Assembly (NCBI RefSeq): GCF_024708915.1
Contig: NZ_JANJXQ010000193.1
Location: forward strand, 1 to 13,034
Direction of reading: 5' to 3'
Source of the DNA: Thiobacillus sp.
Lineage (GTDB): Bacteria; Pseudomonadota; Gammaproteobacteria; Burkholderiales; Thiobacillaceae
Length of the DNA stretch: 13,034 nt
A model generated the notes under the pieces. The model saw only the letters and a program-made list of their open reading frames with translations, was not told the DNA's origin and did not search any database. Of the stretch, positions 7,291-13,034 are shown in pieces. Position 1 is the first letter of the stretch. Every line of letters begins with the position of its first letter. The translations under genes and the position numbers were made by a program.

Positions 7291-8370
7291 ATGCTCTACC
7301 GTCGTGCACTGACCCGCGAAATGGGCCTTACCACCGGCGCCGTGCTGACGGTGCTGATCGCGATTGCGCTGGTGATCCTGTTCATCCGCCTGCTCGGCGA
7401 CGTGGCGCGGGGCGAGCTCGCCAATCAGGCGGTATTTGCCTTTCTCGGCTTCTCGCTGCTGTATTTTCTGCCGGTATTGATGACGATCGCGCTGTTCGCC
7501 GGCGTACTGCTGCCGCTGTCACGCATGTGGCGCGACAGCGAAATGGTCATCTGGCTCAATGCCGGGCTGTCGCTCACGCAATGGATGCGGCCGGTATTGA
7601 CGTTCGCCGTGCCGTTTTCGCTGGTGATCCTGTTGCTGACGCTGGTGCTCAATCCGTGGGCGCAGGCCAAGAAAAGCGAATACCGCCAGGATTTGCGCAG
7701 CCGCAGCGAAAGCTCCCTGATCGCCCCCGGACTGTTTGCCGAATCCAGCATCGGCCAGCGCGTTTATTACGTCGAATCGCTCAACCCGCTGACCGGCATC
7801 GTGCGCAACGTGTTCATGCAGTCGCGCATCGACGGCCAGCTTGGCCTGGTGGTGGCGCGCGAAGGCAACCACACCCAGCTGCCCGACGGTTCGCGCTACC
7901 TGGTATTCAAGGATGGACGCCGCTATGAAGGCATCCCCGGCCAACTCGACTACCGCATCGTGCAGTTCGAACGCTACTGGATGCGGCTCGACCCGGTGGC
8001 TGCCGGTGACAAGGTAACCGGCATCCGGCAGACGCCGCCGGGCGAGCTGATCGGCGATGCGTCGCCCGCGGCGCGCGCCGAGCTGTTGTGGCGGCTGGGC
8101 GTTCCGCTCAGTGCGCTGATTCTTGCCGTGATGGCGATTCCCCTCAGCTTCGTCAACACGCGCGCGCGCCGCTCCTACGGGCTGGTGATCGCGCTGCTGC
8201 TGTATTTCGTCTACAACAACCTGCTGTCGCTGGCGCAGGCCTGGGTGGCGCAGGGCAGGCTCAATCCGTGGGTGGGAATGCTGTCACCGCATCTGTTGAT
8301 GCTGCTCGCCGTGGCTGCCCTGTTTTACGTGCGTGCGCGCCAGTATGGCGCGCGCCGGAAACGGCCATGA
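7291..8370 (+). CDS. lptF: LPS export system permease LptF
   Basis: A 359-residue inner-membrane subunit of the LptB2FG transporter, which extracts lipopolysaccharide from the inner membrane and passes it to LptC and the periplasmic bridge. Three N-terminal membrane segments (about 13-35, 47-76, 101-121) are followed by a periplasmic beta-jellyroll domain (about 125-265) and three C-terminal segments (about 272-288, 297-312, 330-347). This is the YjgP/YjgQ layout. Conserved-looking stretches include NPWAQAKKSEYR after segment 3 and SFVNTRARRSYG near segments 4 and 5. GGA at 7281-7283 is a weak ribosome site. The stop overlaps the lptG start (ATGA), so the two subunits are made together. It diverges from pepA, as in E. 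coli. Confidence 0.95.
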   Translation: MLYRRALTREMGLTTGAVLTVLIAIALVILFIRLLGDVARGELANQAVFAFLGFSLLYFLPVLMTIALFAGVLLPLSRMWRDSEMVIWLNAGLSLTQWMRPVLTFAVPFSLVILLLTLVLNPWAQAKKSEYRQDLRSRSESSLIAPGLFAESSIGQRVYYVESLNPLTGIVRNVFMQSRIDGQLGLVVAREGNHTQLPDGSRYLVFKDGRRYEGIPGQLDYRIVQFERYWMRLDPVAAGDKVTGIRQTPPGELIGDASPAARAELLWRLGVPLSALILAVMAIPLSFVNTRARRSYGLVIALLLYFVYNNLLSLAQAWVAQGRLNPWVGMLSPHLLMLLAVAALFYVRARQYGARRKRP

Positions 8371-9440
8371 AGCTGCTGGCGCGCTACCTCGCGCAGCAGG
8401 TGCTGGTGGCCACCGGATTCCTGCTGCTCGCGCTGCTGGTGCTGTTTGCCTTTTTCGACGTGATGGAGGAACTCGGCAGCCTGGGCCGCAACAACTATGG
8501 CTTGGGGCAGGCGGCCGTGGTGGTGCTGCTCAGCATGCCCGGGCATCTGTATGAAATCCTGCCGGTGGCGGCGCTGATCGGAACGCTGTTTGCGCTCTCG
8601 CGCCTGGTGGGTAATTCGGAATACGCGGTCATGCGCGTGTCGGGCCTGTCCAACTGGCGGGTGGCGGGGTATTTCGCGGTAATCGGCGCGCTGCTCGCGC
8701 TGCTGGCGCTGCTGGTCGGCGAATACGTGACCCCGTGGTCGGATCAGACCGCGCAGCGCTACAAACTGTCGGCCACCCGTTCGGTGGTGGCGCAGCAGTT
8801 CCGCTCCGGGCTGTGGGTCAAGGACGGCACGGCGTTCATCAACGTGCGCGAAGTGATGCCCGACAATACCCTGCGCGGTATCGAAATTTACGGCTTCGAT
8901 GCCGGCGGCCGCCTCGGCTGGATCCGCGCCGCCGCCGAGGCCAGCTGGCACGGCAACCAGACCTGGAGCCTGCAGCAAGTGGTGGAAACGCGCTTCGACA
9001 CCGATGGTATCCGTGCCATCCGCAGCGCGCGCCAGGACTGGCAGTCGGTACTGACGCCCGACATTCTGAGCGTGCTGCTGGTGGCGCCGGAGAAAATGTC
9101 GGCGCGCACCCTCTGGCGCTATGTGGCGCATCTCAAGGAAAACGGCCAGAAAGCCACGCGTTACGAACTTGCCCTGTGGACGAAATTTCTCAGCCCGTTC
9201 GTCATCCCGATCATGATGCTGATCGCCATGCCGTTTGCCATCCAGGGGCCGCGTTCCGGCGGCACCAGCAGCAAGATTTTCATCGGCATTCTGGCCGGCC
9301 TCGGCTTTCATTTGCTGAGCCGGCTGTTCGGCCATCTCGGCCTGCTGAACGACTGGCCTGCGGTGGTGGTATCGATCCTGCCGCTGCTGATCTTCCTGGC
9401 CATCGCGCTGATGGGCATCCGGTGGGTGGACCGGCGCTAG
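8367..9440 (+). CDS. lptG: LPS export system permease LptG
   Basis: A 357-residue partner of LptF in the LptB2FG lipopolysaccharide exporter. It has the same layout: membrane segments at about 13-31, 57-79 and 100-118, a periplasmic jellyroll with FINVREVMPDNTLRGIEIY in the middle, and three C-terminal segments. The family-typical region MPFAIQGPRSGGTSSKIFIG and the segment LLSRLFGHLGLL are clear. The ATG at 8367 overlaps the lptF stop by 4 bases and has GGAA 6 bases upstream (8357-8360). Longer upstream frame extension lies inside lptF and is not coding. The terminal GIRWVDRR is at the stop TAG 9438-9440. The lptB, lptC and lptA genes are not in the window. Confidence 0.95.
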   Translation: MKLLARYLAQQVLVATGFLLLALLVLFAFFDVMEELGSLGRNNYGLGQAAVVVLLSMPGHLYEILPVAALIGTLFALSRLVGNSEYAVMRVSGLSNWRVAGYFAVIGALLALLALLVGEYVTPWSDQTAQRYKLSATRSVVAQQFRSGLWVKDGTAFINVREVMPDNTLRGIEIYGFDAGGRLGWIRAAAEASWHGNQTWSLQQVVETRFDTDGIRAIRSARQDWQSVLTPDILSVLLVAPEKMSARTLWRYVAHLKENGQKATRYELALWTKFLSPFVIPIMMLIAMPFAIQGPRSGGTSSKIFIGILAGLGFHLLSRLFGHLGLLNDWPAVVVSILPLLIFLAIALMGIRWVDRR

Positions 9441-9445
9441 ACTCG

Positions 9446-10231
9446 TTGCCCGGGCGGCTCGCTGCCTGCCTGCAAGCGAGCGAGCCGGCGGCCAAGCTCG
9501 CCTGCGTGCATGCGCTGCAGGCAGACTGGCAGGCCGGGCGCGTGGACCCTGCTCCGCACGCGACACGCATGCCAATCGGACAGCCGGGGCATCCCGAAAA
9601 ACCGCTGCAGGTCGCGCCGCAGAAGGTGCCGCGCCGCCGCGCCGACACGCTGCCCGGCCGCGCGGCGCTCATCCATGCATTGGCGCATATCGAATTCAAT
9701 GCGATCAATCTGGCGCTCGACGCCGCCCATCGTTTTGCCGGTATGCCGGCCGCGTATTACGCCGACTGGCTGTGCGTGGCGGACGAGGAGGCGCTGCATT
9801 TCGCGTTGCTGAACACCCACCTGGCTACGCTGGGATATGCCTACGGCGATTTTCCGGCGCACAACGGCCTGTGGGACATGGCGCTGAAAACCGCGCACGA
9901 CCCGTTGGTGCGCATGGCGCTGGTGCCGCGCGTGCTGGAAGCGCGCGGGCTCGACGCCACGCCGCTGATCGTCGACAAGCTCCGCGCTGCGAACGACACG
10001 CGCATGGTCGAGATCCTCGCCGTCATCGAGCGCGACGAAATCGGCCATGTCGCCATCGGCAGCCGCTGGTTCGGCTGGCTGTGCGCGGCGCGCGGTCTGC
10101 AGCCCGAAACGACGTTCCGCCAGTTGCTGGTCGATTACGACGCGCCGCCGCTGAAACCGCCGTTCAATCTGGCGGCGCGCCGAAAGGCCGGCTTCAGCGA
10201 GCCCGAGCTGGCCTGGCTAAGCACGCTCTAG
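9446..10231 (+). CDS. DUF455 ferritin-like protein (COG2833)
   Basis: A protein of about 261 residues in the DUF455 family, which has a ferritin-like four-helix fold. Numbering from the chosen start, likely di-metal ligands are E83 (HIEFNAI), the ExxH pair E115/H118 in DEEALH, E165 in LEARGLD, and the ExxH pair E198/H201 in RDEIGH. This is the E...ExxH...E...ExxH pattern of diiron carboxylate proteins. No membrane segment is seen, so it should be cytosolic; its reaction is unknown. The start is uncertain. TTG 9446, 5 bases after the lptG stop, gives the usual short lead before the LAACLQ helix. GTG 9422 would overlap lptG by 19 bases. No terminator separates it from lptFG, so it is probably in that operon. 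It ends 5 bases from the convergent gene. Confidence 0.85.
   Translation: MPGRLAACLQASEPAAKLACVHALQADWQAGRVDPAPHATRMPIGQPGHPEKPLQVAPQKVPRRRADTLPGRAALIHALAHIEFNAINLALDAAHRFAGMPAAYYADWLCVADEEALHFALLNTHLATLGYAYGDFPAHNGLWDMALKTAHDPLVRMALVPRVLEARGLDATPLIVDKLRAANDTRMVEILAVIERDEIGHVAIGSRWFGWLCAARGLQPETTFRQLLVDYDAPPLKPPFNLAARRKAGFSEPELAWLSTL
9455..9487 (+). repeat. 9-bp inverted repeat at the start of the DUF455 gene
   Basis: CGGCTCGCT (9455-9463) and AGCGAGCCG (9479-9487) pair perfectly around a 15-base loop. It begins 15 bases after the lptG stop and lies within the first codons of the DUF455 gene. It has no T-run, so it is not an intrinsic terminator. It could limit translation from the weak start or protect the lptFG message. 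Confidence 0.45.
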
Positions 10232-10236
10232 TTTTC

Positions 10237-10707
10237 TTACAAGCCCAGTGTGGTCGCCGACACGCCGGCTGGCGCGCGCTGCCACATGCCTTCGAAATCC
10301 TGATGCAGCGCCACGGCGCTGGCGGGGTCGTCCGGATGCAGGATGCCGTGCACCGCCGCCTTGTCGGCGCGCAGCAGCACGCCGTGGCGGTCGGCCAGTA
10401 CGAATGCCTGGCCGGGGCGCGGTGCGTCGGGATCGGCCTGGCGGATTTCGAGGACATGGCCGAAATCGCGCAGCAGCTGCATCAGACGGGGATGCTCGCG
10501 TGCGACGCGGCCGATGTCGTCGAGCAGCAGCTCGATGCGGCGCCCGCCGCCAGCCACACACAGCGCGCGCAGAGCCGCGTGGCGGGGGGCGTGGTCGAGG
10601 TCGAACAGACTCAGGTCGTGGTCGTACAGGCGCAGCCGGCGCTGTGTGGCGGCCAGCAGTGCGTCGAACGCGGCGCGGAGTTCAGCCGGGGTTTCAAGGG
10701 CATTCAT
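10237..10707 (-). CDS. small DUF7931-like protein
   Basis: A 156-residue protein of unknown function. Features seen: RLRLYDHDLSLFDLD (24-38), a basic/hydrophobic strand GGGRRIELLLDD (53-64), the helix HPRLMQLLRDFGHVLEIRQ (72-90), AFVLADRHGVLLR (101-113), a HQDFEGMWQ segment (135-143) and the C-terminus SATTLGL (150-156). I recognise this pattern from a domain found at the C-terminus of some betaproteobacterial GNAT acetyltransferases (DUF7931, as I recall). Here it stands alone, with no acetyltransferase domain. The ATG at 10707 overlaps the roxA stop (ATGA), so it is translationally coupled to the ribosomal oxygenase. Its stop lies 5 bases from the DUF455 stop on the other strand, with no visible terminator between. 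Gene certain; the family name is tentative. Confidence 0.8.
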   Translation of the reverse strand: MNALETPAELRAAFDALLAATQRRLRLYDHDLSLFDLDHAPRHAALRALCVAGGGRRIELLLDDIGRVAREHPRLMQLLRDFGHVLEIRQADPDAPRPGQAFVLADRHGVLLRADKAAVHGILHPDDPASAVALHQDFEGMWQRAPAGVSATTLGL

Positions 10708-11822
10708 TCGGCGCCGATCTCCAGCCAGCCGGCCAGGTACCAGTCATACAGGCGCTTGCGCAGCGCGGCCGGCAGCGGCGCGGGGTGACGGCGCCGGTCG
10801 GCCAGTTGCCGCAGCGCGACGGTTTCGCCGGCCTGCGGCGTGAACGCCTCGCCGTTGATGAAAAAGCGTTTGCCGGCGAACAGCAGGCGCGACCTGGGAT
10901 CGAGCGCCACGCCGGTCTTGCCCGCCTGTTTGCCGAAGGCGGCTTGGCTGAGCGGGGTGTCCGGCGGGTTGAAAAACACATTCGGCTTGGGTTCGGACAA
11001 ATAGCGCCCGGCAAACTCGGCGATGTCGCGTTTGGTCCATTTGATGCGGGCGATCATGCCTTCGATTTGCGTCAGCATCGCGCGGCCGATTTCGCCGGGA
11101 TGGGTTTGCCGGCGCAGGTCGGGATCGGCGTAGCGACCTTCCAGCGCGAGCGTGTCCTGCAGATGCATCAGGAAGCCATGCGCCAGTTCTTCGGTGGCGG
11201 GGGCGCGGAAACCGATCGAATACGTCATGCAGGCATCCACGGCGACGCCGTAGTGCGCGACGTGCGGCGGCAGGTAGAGCATGTCGCCGGGGCCGAGCAG
11301 CCATTCGTCCTCCGCCTTGAAGCGGCGCAGGATTTTCAGCGGCGCATCGTCCAGCAACGCCAGATCGCTTTGCGTGCCGATCTGCCAGCGGCGGTGCCCC
11401 TGGCCCTGCAGCAGAAAAACGTCGTACGAATCGAAATGCGGTCCGACGCTGCCGCCGGGCACGGCGTAGCTCGCCATCAAATCGTCGAGGCGGGCGTGCG
11501 GAATGAAATCGAAGCGCGCCAGCAGCGCATCGGCTTCGGGCAGCACATGGTTGAGCGACTGCACCAGCAGGGTCCACTCGGTTTTTGGCAGGCGCCTGAA
11601 ATCGCTTTTCCTGAACGGGCCATGGTCGAGTTGCCAGCGGGTGCCGCTGCCCTGGATCAGCCGCGACTCGACGTCGTCGCGGCAGGCCAGTTGCCGCATC
11701 TCGGCGGGCGACAGCAGGCCGGTAAAGTCAGGTATCGCGTTGCGGATCAGCAGCGGGCGTTTGTGCCAGATCTCGCGCAGGAAGCGGGCGGGGCTGAGGC
11801 CGCCAAGCAGGGGGGTCGTCAT
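10704..11822 (-). CDS. roxA: JmjC/cupin ribosomal oxygenase, RoxA/YcfD type
   Basis: A 372-residue 2-oxoglutarate and Fe(II)-dependent oxygenase of the YcfD/RoxA family. The E. coli enzyme hydroxylates an arginine of ribosomal protein L16. The HxD...H iron triad is visible: H129 and D131 in GPHFDSYDVFLLQ, and H190 in YLPPHVAHYG, with GDMLYLPP just before. N-terminal text PARFLREIWHKRPLLIRNA is typical. The C-terminal part (about 215-372) holds the dimerisation helices and a winged-helix-like end. Length matches the family. The ATG at 11822 lacks a Shine-Dalgarno sequence; a perfect TATAAT is only 7 bases upstream, so the transcript may start at the ATG itself. It diverges from bcp and is coupled to the DUF7931-like gene. 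That L16 is the substrate here is inferred from the family. Confidence 0.9.
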   Translation of the reverse strand: MTTPLLGGLSPARFLREIWHKRPLLIRNAIPDFTGLLSPAEMRQLACRDDVESRLIQGSGTRWQLDHGPFRKSDFRRLPKTEWTLLVQSLNHVLPEADALLARFDFIPHARLDDLMASYAVPGGSVGPHFDSYDVFLLQGQGHRRWQIGTQSDLALLDDAPLKILRRFKAEDEWLLGPGDMLYLPPHVAHYGVAVDACMTYSIGFRAPATEELAHGFLMHLQDTLALEGRYADPDLRRQTHPGEIGRAMLTQIEGMIARIKWTKRDIAEFAGRYLSEPKPNVFFNPPDTPLSQAAFGKQAGKTGVALDPRSRLLFAGKRFFINGEAFTPQAGETVALRQLADRRRHPAPLPAALRKRLYDWYLAGWLEIGAE

Positions 11823-11829
11823 GGGCGGA

Positions 11830-11835
11830 ATTATA
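11830..11835 (-). promoter_or_regulatory. -10 box of roxA, placed for a leaderless message
   Basis: The minus strand reads TATAAT (plus 11835-11830), a perfect -10 hexamer, followed by seven bases and then the roxA ATG. The normal distance from -10 to +1 puts the start of transcription at or next to the A of the ATG. No clear -35 is seen 16-18 bases upstream (AGGGGG there). Confidence 0.5.
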
Positions 11836-11857
11836 ACGGTGCGATTGGATGCCCCCC

Positions 11858-11866
11858 TGTTAGAAT
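11858..11866 (+). promoter_or_regulatory. extended -10 promoter of bcp-slyD
   Basis: TGTTAGAAT is an extended -10 (TGn followed by TAGAAT, five of six). It lies 30 bases before the bcp ATG and would start transcription near 11873. No good -35 is seen. It shares the 74-base gap with the roxA -10 box, so the two promoters face apart. Confidence 0.5.
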
Positions 11867-11896
11867 GCTGCCGAAAAATACGCGGCGGAGCTGCCC

Positions 11897-12376
11897 ATGT
11901 TGAAAGCTGGAGATCGCGCGCCGGATTTTTCCAACCCGGATGCGGACATGAATATCGTCGAACTGTCCCAGTTCCAGGGGAAAATCCTGGTGCTGTATTT
12001 TTACGTGCGCGACGACACGCCCGGATGCACCGCCGAAGCGATCGAATTTTCCGAACTGGAGAACGATTTCGCCGGGCTGGGGGCCAGCGTGCTCGGGGTG
12101 TCGCGCGACGACTGCATCAGGCATGGCGAGTTTCGCGACAAACACGGCATCAGTGTGCGCCTGTTGGCCGACAAGGAACAAACGACCTGCGCAGCCTATG
12201 GCGTGCTGCAGGACAAGGAGGTGGACGGCGTCATGCGCAAGAGCATGACGCGTTCCACCTTCGTCATCGACAAACAGGGCGTCATCCGTCACGCACTGTA
12301 CGGCGTTTCCAGCCGCGGGCACGCGGCGGAAGTGCTGCAACTGGTTGCTTTAATGAGCAAAGGGGAACTCAATTGA
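11897..12376 (+). CDS. bcp: peroxiredoxin, Bcp/PrxQ family
   Basis: A 159-residue thiol peroxidase that reduces hydrogen peroxide and organic peroxides, probably using thioredoxin. The active site RDDTPGCTAEAIEF places the peroxidatic Cys at 44 with the Pro/Thr of the PxxxTxxC-like motif. The resolving Cys usually found five residues later in E. coli Bcp is absent (Ile at 49). C73 and C98 remain; C98, in TTCAAYGV, could serve as an alternative resolving Cys, as in PrxQ forms with the second Cys further along, or the enzyme may be 1-Cys. GGAG at 11887-11890 fixes the ATG. The TGA overlaps the TTG start of slyD. The C-terminus RSTFVIDKQGVIR is normal for the family. Confidence 0.93.
   Translation: MLKAGDRAPDFSNPDADMNIVELSQFQGKILVLYFYVRDDTPGCTAEAIEFSELENDFAGLGASVLGVSRDDCIRHGEFRDKHGISVRLLADKEQTTCAAYGVLQDKEVDGVMRKSMTRSTFVIDKQGVIRHALYGVSSRGHAAEVLQLVALMSKGELN
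12359..12367 (+). promoter_or_regulatory. ribosome binding site that supports the TTG start of slyD
   Basis: AAAGGGGAA, with AGGGG at 12361-12365, sits 7 bases before TTG 12373. It lies inside the last codons of bcp. No ATG or GTG in this frame fits both the site and the conserved N-terminus. Confidence 0.7.
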
Positions 12377-12855
12377 ATATCGGCAAGGACACCGTCGTCA
12401 CCATCACTTACATCGTCCGCGACATGGAAGGCGCGCTGCTGGAGGAGAGCGACGAACCGGTCAGCTACCTGCACGGCGGCTACGACAACATCTTCCCGCT
12501 GGTGGAGCAGGCACTGGAAGGCAAGGCGGTGGGCGACCAAATCGACCTCAAGCTGCAGCCGGCCGATGCCTTCGGCGAATACGAGGAAGATCTGGTGCGG
12601 CTGGAACCGCGCGACGCCTTCCCTGACGATATCGAGGTCGGCATGCAGTTCGTCGGTTCGCCGGTCGACGGCAGCGAGGAAATGCTCTACACCGTGACCG
12701 AGATCGCCGAAGACAAGGTGGTGGTCGACGGCAACCACCCCTATTCGGGGCAGTCGGTGCATTTCCAGTGTGTGGTGGCCGAAGTGCGTGCCGCCTCGCC
12801 GGACGAGGTTTCGCACCGCCACGCGCATGGCGCCCACGGCCATCACCATCATTGA
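12373..12855 (+). CDS. slyD: SlyD-type FKBP peptidyl-prolyl isomerase
   Basis: A 160-residue cytosolic prolyl isomerase and chaperone of the SlyD class. The FKBP part is split (about 1-66 and 121-142) by the insert-in-flap chaperone domain (about 67-120). Recognisable stretches are VTITYIVRDMEGALLEES, YLHGGYDNIFPLVEQALEG, DAFGEYEEDLV, and VVVDGNHPYSGQ. The C-terminal tail (148-160) has eight His, matching the metal-binding tail of E. coli SlyD, which binds Ni(II) and helps hydrogenase maturation; the tail here is shorter and has no Cys. The start is TTG 12373, overlapping the bcp stop (TTGA), supported by AGGGG upstream. No terminator is visible after the stop. Metal delivery is inferred; folding help under oxidative stress alongside bcp is equally possible. 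Confidence 0.93.
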   Translation: MNIGKDTVVTITYIVRDMEGALLEESDEPVSYLHGGYDNIFPLVEQALEGKAVGDQIDLKLQPADAFGEYEEDLVRLEPRDAFPDDIEVGMQFVGSPVDGSEEMLYTVTEIAEDKVVVDGNHPYSGQSVHFQCVVAEVRAASPDEVSHRHAHGAHGHHHH

Positions 12856-12883
12856 GCAAACTGCACGGTAAATAACGCCGGAC

Positions 12884-12892
12884 TGCTAAAAT
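12884..12892 (+). promoter_or_regulatory. extended -10 promoter of accA
   Basis: TGCTAAAAT is an extended -10 (TGn followed by TAAAAT, five of six), about 45 bases before the accA ATG. No clear -35 was found. The element has the same form as the one in front of bcp. Confidence 0.5.
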
Positions 12893-12936
12893 GCCCGGCT
12901 AACCTGTGTTCTGTGACAGCCTGATGAAGACCGCCG

Positions 12937-13034
12937 ATGAAAACCACTTTCCTCGATTTTGAGCAGCCGATTGCCGAACTCGAAGCCAAGATCGAAGAAC
13001 TGCGCTTCGTGCAGGACGACTCCGCGCTGGACAT
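12937..13034 (+). CDS. accA: acetyl-CoA carboxylase carboxyltransferase subunit alpha, 5' part
   Basis: The first 32 codons of accA, cut by the window edge. The protein transfers the carboxyl group from biotin to acetyl-CoA, together with AccD, to make malonyl-CoA for fatty-acid synthesis. The N-terminus [20 protein letters not shown] followed by [12 protein letters not shown] is the well-conserved start of proteobacterial AccA. GAAGA at 12925-12929 is a fair ribosome site 7 bases before ATG 12937. An earlier ATG at 12923 is out of frame. A possible promoter lies upstream at 12884-12892. Confidence 0.92.
   Translation, partial: MKTTFLDFEQPIAELEAKIEELRFVQDDSALD

Noticed and set aside
8325..9575. 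416-codon minus-strand open frame opposite lptG
   Set aside because: Gln/Arg/His-rich antisense text; lptG is unambiguous and overlaps lptF correctly.
10248..11903. 551-codon plus-strand open frame opposite roxA and the DUF7931-like gene
   Set aside because: Shadow of two well-supported minus-strand genes; Arg/Gly/Gln-rich text with no domain.
12841..12855. Repeated CAC/CAT codons at the end of slyD as a simple-sequence repeat
   Set aside because: They encode the known His-rich metal-binding tail of SlyD proteins.
12923..12961. 12-codon open frame starting at ATG 12923 and overlapping the accA start
   Set aside because: Out of frame with accA and too short to judge. The ATG overlaps the accA ribosome site, so chance is the simplest explanation.
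1..13034. Defence system, prophage, CRISPR array or transposon
   Set aside because: No spaced direct repeats, integrase, transposase or terminal inverted repeats were seen; nearly every base belongs to conserved housekeeping genes.

Overview
The window reads as an ordinary, gene-dense chromosomal segment of a high-GC betaproteobacterium. A DsrE2-like protein at the left edge suggests a sulfur oxidiser of the Thiobacillus / Sulfuricella kind. This placement is inferred from protein style, gene order and the DsrE2-like protein; no rRNA or other marker gene is present to prove it. No CRISPR array, insertion sequence, tRNA or rRNA gene was seen.

Layout. Bases 2-253 hold the 3' end of a DsrE2-family gene, closed by a hairpin terminator. 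An OmpP1/FadL-type outer membrane channel gene (463-1728) follows with its own strong terminator; its G+C is visibly lower than that of its neighbours. A minus-strand block then runs from 7185 down to 1867: pepA, holC, an uncharacterised 165-codon gene, and valS. Divergent from pepA are lptF and lptG (7291-9440), the inner-membrane pair of the lipopolysaccharide exporter, followed by a ferritin-like DUF455 gene (9446-10231). A second minus-strand pair (11822-10237) encodes a RoxA/YcfD-type JmjC ribosomal oxygenase and a small DUF7931-like protein. Divergent from that pair are a peroxiredoxin of the Bcp/PrxQ family and a SlyD-type prolyl isomerase (11897-12855), then the start of accA at the right edge.

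How the genes fit together. lptFG diverging from pepA-holC-valS is the same core arrangement as in Escherichia coli; here an extra gene sits between holC and valS. Several junctions are 4-base stop/start overlaps (holC/165-aa gene, lptF/lptG, roxA/DUF7931, bcp/slyD), which suggests translational coupling. Jobs represented include translation and its quality control (valS, roxA), DNA replication (holC), peptide turnover (pepA), envelope assembly (lptFG, FadL-type channel), redox and folding stress (bcp, slyD) and fatty-acid synthesis (accA).

I found no convincing new multi-gene system. The items most worth a second look are the 165-aa gene wedged between holC and valS, a palindromic repeat carried in frame inside valS, a paired direct repeat in front of valS, the DUF455 protein translated from the lptFG transcript unit, and a -10 box placed so close to roxA that its message may be leaderless.
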